From positions 7,589,501 through 7,653,500 of the forward strand of contig JANJXV010000037.1 in assembly GCA_024803745.1 (NCBI GenBank): a stretch of 64,000 nucleotides of DNA, in the 5' to 3' direction. Below, piece by piece: positions 57,665 to 64,000 of the stretch. The notes under the pieces are model-generated. The model did not search any database and was not told the DNA's origin. It saw only the letters and a list, made by a program, of their open reading frames with translations. How positions within the stretch are numbered: the first letter of the stretch is position 1; each line of letters begins with the position of its first letter. Origin of the DNA: Megascapheus bottae (taxonomy: Eukaryota > Chordata > Mammalia > Rodentia > Geomyidae). Position numbers and translations under genes: made by a program.

Positions 57665-58580
57665 CAACTTTAAGATTCCACCTCACTCCAGTTAGAATGG
57701 CCATGATCAAGAAATCTAATAACAACAGATGCTGGTAGGGATGTGGCCAAGAGAGATCACTACTACTCTACTGATGGGAGTGTAAACTTGTTCAACCACT
57801 ATGGAAAGCAGTATGGCAGTTCCTCAAAAGACTAAACATAGAGCTCCCCTATGACCCAGCAATTCCATTCCTTGGCATTTACCCAACCGTCCAGAAACAA
57901 GGACATACTAAAGCCACTAACACAATGATGTTCATTGCAGCACTATTTACCATTAAAAAGATCTGGAACCAACCAAGATGCTCCCCAGTAAATGATTGGA
58001 TCAAGAAGATGGGGTATTTATACACAATGGAATTCTATGCTACCATCAGAAAGAATGACATCGCCCCATTTGTAAGGAAATGGAAAGAGCTGGAAAAAAA
58101 TCATATTAAGTGAACTAAGCCAGATCCAAAGCTCAATAGTTTCCCTCACTTGTAATAATTAGTACACACCTAGGCCTCTCCTAGCAAAGGATTACAATAC
58201 AGCAAACCTAGATACATAAGGCCATATGGGATGAGGCTAAATGAAAGGATCTCCAGGGTATGGAAACAAGAGCTTTATCTTGAGTGATTGTTGTTCTTAA
58301 TGTACTATATTTTTCTCTTCTCTTTTGTTGCCCTTTGGTTATCTCATATTGTTACAGTATTTGACTTTGTTACCTCACATATTGTATATGTGTTTATTTG
58401 TTTATTTGAAATAGGAAAGGGAAGGGGGAAAACAAGATGAGGGGAGGGAGTGGAGAGAGAGCAATGGCGACAAAAACATGAGAAGGGGTATCAATGTGTG
58501 AGAAGTAATGTACCTACTATCTGGCGAATATAAGTGTAACCACTTTATACATTACAATAAAAATACATAATTCAAAAAAG
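57665..58580 (+). mobile_element. LINE-1, 5'-truncated 3' end
   Basis: C-terminal ORF2 (about 57690-58110, frame largely open in the second half) and 3' UTR of the 16076-16372 type. Imperfect flanking repeats agaattcgttgg (57653-57664) and agaattgtttgg (58581-58592) support one insertion event. Confidence 0.88.
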
Positions 58581-58744
58581 AGAATTGTTTGGATGGGTAA
58601 GGGTTTGAGTAAAAGGAACAGGAGAGGACTTGGAAATTTTTTAAATCTCCACAGTAGAGCTGTTGAGGAAAATGTGTTGGTCCCCCCCACCAAAAAAAAA
58701 AAACCAAACAAACAACAAAAAAACCAACAAAAATGTTAAATCAG

Positions 58745-58985
58745 ATTTGTAGGATGTCAGTGGTTCATACCTATAATCTTAGCTACTCAGGAAGTTGAGG
58801 TCTAAGGATTCCAACACAAAGCTCAATCAGCAAGGAAAGTCCATGGGACTCTAGTCTTCAATTAATCATCAAAAAGTCACAGGTGGAGCTGGGACTCCAC
58901 TGGGGTAGAGTACTAGCTTTGAGCAAAAACACCTTAGGGACAGTGCCCAGAATCTGAGTTCAAACCACAGCTACCAGCACATTTG
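58745..58985 (+). repeat. B1-like/tRNA-like composite SINE
   Basis: cataatcttagctactcagg-like left half, ggtggagctgggactccac … gggacagtgcccagaatctg right half. An A/C-rich run (58680-58735) lies just upstream. Confidence 0.82.
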
Positions 58986-59359
58986 TACCCACATGTACAC
59001 ACATATATATACATGCCCAAAGGTGTTTTATCAGTTTTTTATATTTCAAAGGGCTGCCATGTAAAAGAACACCCAATTTCTTCATGAGAGATGAAGATCA
59101 AGGTGAAGTCTCAGAAAGGCACATTTCAGATACTATAAGCAACTGATAGTGCCTAGCTCTACATGTCCGACATAGAGCAGTGAGGCCAGCTAAGTCTTTC
59201 TTACTCAAAGGAATATGCTGTTTTCAACTAGAAGGCAGTCTCAGCCATTCTCAGGTTAACACGTTTAGTCACATTTGGAGTTTAATCATTGTTAACTTAC
59301 CATTTTTACCTGCAAAGGCTTTGGATGGATTCATGTGAGGCAGAGTTTTATGGTAGAGA
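58986..59359. other. Intronic sequence, nothing recognised
   Basis: No named element. Confidence 0.45.
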
Positions 59360-59545
59360 GGTATGCTATGTATGAGCAAGAGACTTAGCCTTAAGGCTTA
59401 CTTCTACTTCTTTTGAGCAGCATGTCCTTAGATGATCATTTAACATTTCTGAGTCTGTGTCTTTTTTTTTTTTCATGGTAAAGCAGAGCTAAGTAATAAT
59501 ACTTTATGAGAGCACTGAGAGAATTAAAAATAGTTCTCAATGACT
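59360..59545 (+). repeat. MIR SINE relic
   Basis: gcagcatgtccttagatgatc-atttaacatttctgagtctg … gtaaagcagagctaagtaat … gcactgagagaatt; contains an inserted T run. Confidence 0.6.
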
Positions 59546-62348
59546 GAAGGTACTCAAAATGTTATTTTACCTCACATTCCCCTGCAAAGGTTTCCTAGTT
59601 TACTTGGTAACTGCAGATCACTATCCATTTTCCTGCTTTATGACTTCTCACCACTTTCACATTTTGCTCTACAGAACTTACCACTTCTGAATACAAGTTT
59701 TCATTCCTCACTATTTCCAGCCTCCAACCAAATCAATCCTTGATGACAAGATTATTACTACACTTCTATGGGGAGGAGAGAGGGGTCTAACTGGTAACAA
59801 ATGTGATAACAAATGCAGGGTGGAGCACACATTTAGTATCCTAGAAACTATTATGCTTAAAGGACAGGAACTTAAGACAGAAAGGATGCATATTCTCTGT
59901 CTAGTTTTTGTCTTTGGATCAGAAACAGGTCACAATAACCTTGATAAGCAAATTACCTTTATAGCAATGCTTTCACATTTCGAACTGTGACTGGCATTAA
60001 CTGCACTTCTCTGAGAAATCACTAATTAAACAGACATAGCTTCCAGGGGAGAGGCTGAACAGCCCCTCCTGGAGTACATGTGTGGTAATGTAGGTGGTAT
60101 GTTATAACCAGATGCCCAGGGGCTGGGTGGGCCATTTATTTTCACAGTGTGTCCAGTACTGGTGAATTAAGCATGAACAAAATGTTTCTGGGTTTATTTA
60201 CACTGTTTATTGTGGGTGCTCCTTCCCCTAAGACTTTGATTTGTGTGTTACATAAACACTGTTGCCATAGTTATTATTCAGGAAGCTTTGCTGTTTGACT
60301 TCAAGAAAAACCCAACCTCAAATCAGCATAACATTGACTCTCTAGACCACAACAGACCATCAGAGACAGGGATCTGCCAAATTCCCTCAAGCTTCTAGAA
60401 GGAACTACTGTATTTTGGGCAACAAGCAAGCAACAAGAAGAGGAAACGCTGCAATGTTATGCAATTTCCTTGCAATTCATATTCAGAAATCCTCAAAACC
60501 CCTTATAAGCAACTTCCCTATCTTTCAACTGAAGATTAGTATCACAGCCAATATAAACAAAAACTGGAAGCAAAGAGAAAAAAAAAGAAATCTATGTGCA
60601 AATCAAAAAAGCATTTCAGGAAAACTTTCAAGACAGCACAAAGAGCAGAGTCAGAGTGTTAGAGGCAGATGCATAAAAAGTTAGGCAAATCATGCATGAG
60701 TCAACATGTATGTAGGACATGGACAGTCACAGTACAAGGGATATTCCAGTTCAAAACTTTCTAGGTTTCATGCTGATGCATCATGAAAAAGTGGGTGTAA
60801 ACCCTCTAGTCCAAAGGGAGAGAAAAGACCACCTCCTATGCCCACAAAATTTTTTTAAAAGGTAAAGTCTACAAAATTGCACATAGAATGCCTTTATGTG
60901 TTCTCTCCTCCTTCCCCCCGCTCCAGGTCCTTGGAAAGAGTTGCACAGTCTCATAACAGAAGAAGAAACCTTGTTCTTTTATGTTTTAGAATCTGCAAAG
61001 GAGAAACTGCTCAGCACAGCATACAGGGTCCCAAAGTAGGGGCTATGGAGTCCATCTTGCTACCCAAGCAAGACTCTGTCTGGGAGAAACCACAGCCAGC
61101 ATGTGAGTCAGAGCCACATTGCTCCTTTCCACTCACTACCCACTTGCTCCTTCCTCAGAAATCTTGAAGCCAGGGCATTGTGCTGTCCATACTGTAACTG
61201 GAAACCAAGTGAAGTCAGCAGAAGTTAACTCAGAGTGTTCATGTTATCCCCAAAGATTCACTTGGAGAGGCACAGACACTCAGAAAGAGGACTTCTATCT
61301 TTTTCCTTTGCCAATGGTGGCTGCAAGTTCAGAAACATAATTTAAATCTGTTTCCTACCATAAATCCAGAAATAATCCTGATACCAACCCATGATCATGC
61401 ACCTGGGGTTCTGAAACTATTCACATTTTTTTTCTGCTGTTCTGAACTGGTGGAGAAGAAATCTCTATCTCTGACAGTACCATGAGTGGTGGTGTTTTCT
61501 CACAACCCAAAAAGGGCATAATGGGACTTTCAAAACAGATCTTCAGAACTGGAATTGTTTCTCCTTCTACACAAGCTGAAGGTTCTTAGACTGAGTCTTC
61601 CTCATTTCCACATAGTATGGTGAAGGAGGGTGAAGAGGAAGGGGGCACAACAGAGCTAATGAATACTCCTCTGGACTTTGCCACAGAGTTCAGGGCGAGG
61701 CTAACATTATTCAAACACTGGAAATTGTTCCTTGTTCTTAGGTACCTAGCATTCACTCAGTCTTCCTTAGAGAAACAGTCCATTCTCTATGGACCTTACC
61801 CCCATTTCCCTACACAAGCTGAGTTCACTCCACCTCTGACTGAGCATGGATAGAGAGTATAACAGGCCAGCATGAACAGCTCTCACTCCAAATGCCCAAC
61901 TATTTATGAAAACTCTCAAAGCAAACAAAGATGTGAAAGAAAGCACACAGCTATCTGCAGTTGTTCATATTTTGTTGCATTTGCCTTATTTATCACAGAG
62001 CTATCCCTCCTTCATCCATCTATTTGCTTTTTTTTAGAACAAGTTGTACTGTTCATCAAAACATTTCCATATGCATGTCATCTACTAAAGCTCAGTATTT
62101 GTTCATCAGTCTTTTAAGGTAAATTTCTATAAAATGAAATGTACAATTCTCAAGTATGCCCACCAAGAATCATGACAATTTCATTCAGCCATGTAAGTGG
62201 AACTCCAAACTGAGATTGAAACATTTCTATCATCTCATATTGTTTTCTCTGCATACACTGCTTCAACCCATCCCACTCAGCAAGGTCACTGGTGATTTGC
62301 TTGTTCCCACCATGATGGGTTCATTCTAGACCAACAGAAAGATGAAAT
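59546..62348. other. 2.8-kb intronic stretch free of recognised repeats
   Basis: No element or exon seen. The part at about 60070-60340 has balanced composition and non-repetitive text and would be a place to look for conserved regulatory sequence. Confidence 0.45.
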
Positions 62349-62575
62349 CAGCTAGGCAAGGTGGCTCACGCCTGTAATCATAGCTACTCAGGAGGCTGAG
62401 CTCTGAGAATCTCAGTTCAAAGCCAGCCTGGGCACTAAAGTCCATGAGATTCTTGTCTCCAATTGACCAACAGAAAACCAGAAGTGGTGCTGTGGGTCAA
62501 GGGGTAGGGCAGTAGCCTTGAGCTAAAGAGCTCAGGGACAGCGCCCAGGCCCAGAGTTCAAGACTCAGGATGGAT
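62349..62575 (+). repeat. B1-like/tRNA-like composite SINE, full length
   Basis: agctaggcaaggtggctcacgcctgtaatc … ctcaggaggctgag … ttcaaagccagcctggg … gaagtggtgctgtgggtcaag … cagggacagcgcccagg. A good reference copy. Confidence 0.94.
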
Positions 62576-63186
62576 TTTTTCAAATAGTATTTTATCACCT
62601 AAATTAACAGTCACATCACCACATTTGTCCTATTTGTCTTTGGTTTCATACATAATACTGTTTAAAATGTTTTTGTATACATCTTTTTGTCTTTTGCGGG
62701 ACCTTTGTTTTCTGCATTTCTTGAGGCAGCACATAAGATTGTAAATGATAAACCACAAGGTAGGTATTTGTATTTTTTGCTCTTCTTCAAAGTGATTGAA
62801 CCATTTTACACTCTCTCCTATACGGAATTGGCTTAGATGACCACAGGGAGTTCTCATAATATTAGCAATACTGCCATCCATTCTCTATCCCTTCAGCTCA
62901 GAGGACTAATGGGTAAGGCCGCTAAGTATCATAATGGCCTATGCATCAATACTCAAGACTAATTCTCAGGTTCTTAGCTGACAAAACCATGATCTGAAAG
63001 AGTATGGAGTCCAAGACACTGTTAAATATGGTAGCCTTGACAAGTGAGTCACTGGCTATTATATGGCCCTGATCAATCCCCTCTCCTCACTGGCTTCTAC
63101 TTTCTTTATGTATCAAAACAGGGGCAAAAAACAGACCAGCTTTATGAATTCCAAACTCTCCCATCATCAATACTGAACTACTTTTG
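62576..63186. other. Intronic sequence, nothing recognised
   Basis: No named element. Confidence 0.45.
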
Positions 63187-63410
63187 CCAGGTACTGTGGC
63201 TCACACCTATATTCCTAGCTACTCAGGAGGCTGAGATCTGAGGATGTCGTTTCAAAGCCAGCCCAGGCATGAAAGTCCAAGAGACACTTATCTTAAATTA
63301 ATAACTAGAAAACTGGAAGTGGTGCTGTGGCTCAAGGGGTAGGGTGGTAGCAATGGGCTGAAGAGCTCAGGGACAGTGCTCAGGCCCAGAGGTCAAGCCC
63401 CACAACTGAT
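63187..63410 (+). repeat. B1-like/tRNA-like composite SINE with expanded tail
   Basis: Full-length copy whose A-rich tail runs straight into the (GAA)n/(GGA)n array. Confidence 0.93.
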
Positions 63411-63620
63411 GAAAAGAAGAAGAAGAAGAAGAAGAAGAAGAAGAAGAAGAAGAAGAAGAAGAAGAGGAGGAGGAGGAGGAGGAGGAGGAGGAGGAGGAGG
63501 AGGAGGAGGAGGAGGAGGAGGAGGAGGAGGAGGAGGAGGAGGAGGAGGAGGAGGAGGAGGAGGAGGAGGAGGAGGAGGAGGAGGAGGAGGAGGAGGAGGA
63601 GGAGGAAGAAGAGGAGAAGT
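63411..63620. repeat. (GAA)n-(GGA)n microsatellite
   Basis: About 17 GAA units (to about 63463) followed by about 47 GGA units (to about 63606) and a short mixed end. Pure purine on the plus strand for roughly 200 bp. Confidence 0.98.
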
Positions 63621-64000
63621 CCTCATGGCCTTTCTATGCACTTTAAGAGTCTCATCTCATACTTAGGTAACAAAACCTTTAAGCTTATCAGCAAACAAGT
63701 TAATCTGGGTTTGCTGACAACTGGTTAGGGGGAAAAAAATCTATTTCAGCAAAACAGGAAAAACTACAAAATAAAAGAGAGGCCAAGCTGGAAGACTACT
63801 GATCTAAGTAATATGGCTCAAAAAGCAGAACTGGAGGAAAGGGGAGTGTTAGTTATGTTCACATCAAAAGTATGAAGTACCTAACCCAAGCCTCTCACTT
63901 TTTTCTCTTAAGAGAGCCAAAGTACACTGTATGTAGAACCATCAGGCTCCAGTTACAATCACAGCCAGCCAAAGGCCACTAAGAAAGCTTAAGTTCAAAA
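63621..64000. other. Intronic sequence to window end
   Basis: No named element. Confidence 0.45.

Larger units (their letters stand above)
1..64000 (-). other. ARHGAP26: ARHGAP26 gene body (internal part, mostly intron)
   Basis: Three coding exons with matching phases lie on the minus strand at 47444-47480, 13039-13104 and 7313-7387, so the whole window is inferred to be inside this gene, transcribed from high to low coordinates. ARHGAP26 (GRAF1) is a cytosolic, membrane-associated protein with BAR, PH, RhoGAP and SH3 domains that stimulates GTP hydrolysis by RhoA and Cdc42 and works in clathrin-independent endocytosis and adhesion dynamics. Only the PH-RhoGAP linker and the start of the RhoGAP domain are here. 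I looked for the preceding PH-domain exon above 47480 and the following RhoGAP exon below 7313 and saw neither, so both should lie outside. The two complete introns are about 5.65 kb and 34.3 kb. Confidence 0.9.

Noticed and set aside
63376..63666. Poly-Arg/poly-Gly and poly-Pro open frames
   Set aside because: These are translations of the (GAA)n/(GGA)n array.
1..64000. CRISPR array, operon, bacterial or phage system
   Set aside because: Spliced exons and mammalian SINE/LINE families identify vertebrate nuclear DNA; all short tandem repeats are microsatellites.

Overview
This is a window of rodent nuclear DNA lying inside one large gene. There are no long open reading frames. Short exons sit in long introns filled with SINEs, LINE-1 (L1), relic MIR and L2 elements, and microsatellites. 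Two abundant composite SINEs point to the lineage. One is a tRNA-Ala(ID)-like left half joined to a second tRNA-like right half, which matches what I recall of IDL-Geo, a SINE described as restricted to Geomyoidea (kangaroo rats, pocket mice, pocket gophers). The other is a B1/7SL-like left half joined to the same right half. The species is inference; a rodent with these SINE families is what the sequence shows.

Gene content: three coding exons read on the minus strand and belong to ARHGAP26 (GRAF1, a BAR-PH-RhoGAP-SH3 protein). In transcription order they are 47444-47480 (37 nt, linker between the PH and RhoGAP domains), 13039-13104 (66 nt, start of the RhoGAP domain) and 7313-7387 (75 nt, carrying the GLYR arginine finger). 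Phases join cleanly, and each exon is bounded by AG acceptor and GT donor dinucleotides. The rest of the window is intron: part of the intron after the 75-nt exon (1-7312), two complete introns (7388-13038 and 13105-47443), and part of the intron before the 37-nt exon (47481-64000). No other functional gene was found.

Retrogene relic: 28338-29370 is a decayed, nearly full-length processed pseudogene of RPLP0 (60S acidic ribosomal protein P0) on the plus strand, with recognisable 5' UTR, coding body and 3' UTR.

Repeats by region: 0-6 kb holds a clean 5'-truncated L1 (16-bp target duplication), an L2 relic and a cluster of minus-strand SINEs. 5.6-9.9 kb holds an old L1 3' end, of which 198 bp is copied almost perfectly 3.5 kb away. 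14.5-24.9 kb is an L1-dense block with 3' ends of at least two subfamilies, an apparent inverted (twin-primed) copy and a 4.4-kb L1 lacking its endonuclease segment. 26-37 kb is older L2/MIR/L1 material plus the RPLP0 copy. 39-44 kb is an internally deleted L1 with a SINE nested in it, an ancient L1 relic and a 400-bp purine tract. 47.6-50.3 kb is an L1 with a nested SINE, starting about 105 bp from the 37-nt exon. 50-64 kb is mostly quiet intron with MIRs, one L2, one L1 3' end, SINEs and a (GAA)n/(GGA)n array grown from a SINE tail.

I did not find a previously undescribed functional system. The most interesting items are the arginine-finger exon that could be skipped in frame, the recent 198-bp local duplication of ancient repeat sequence, the shared right half of the two SINE families, the nested insertions with readable target duplications, and the homopurine arrays.
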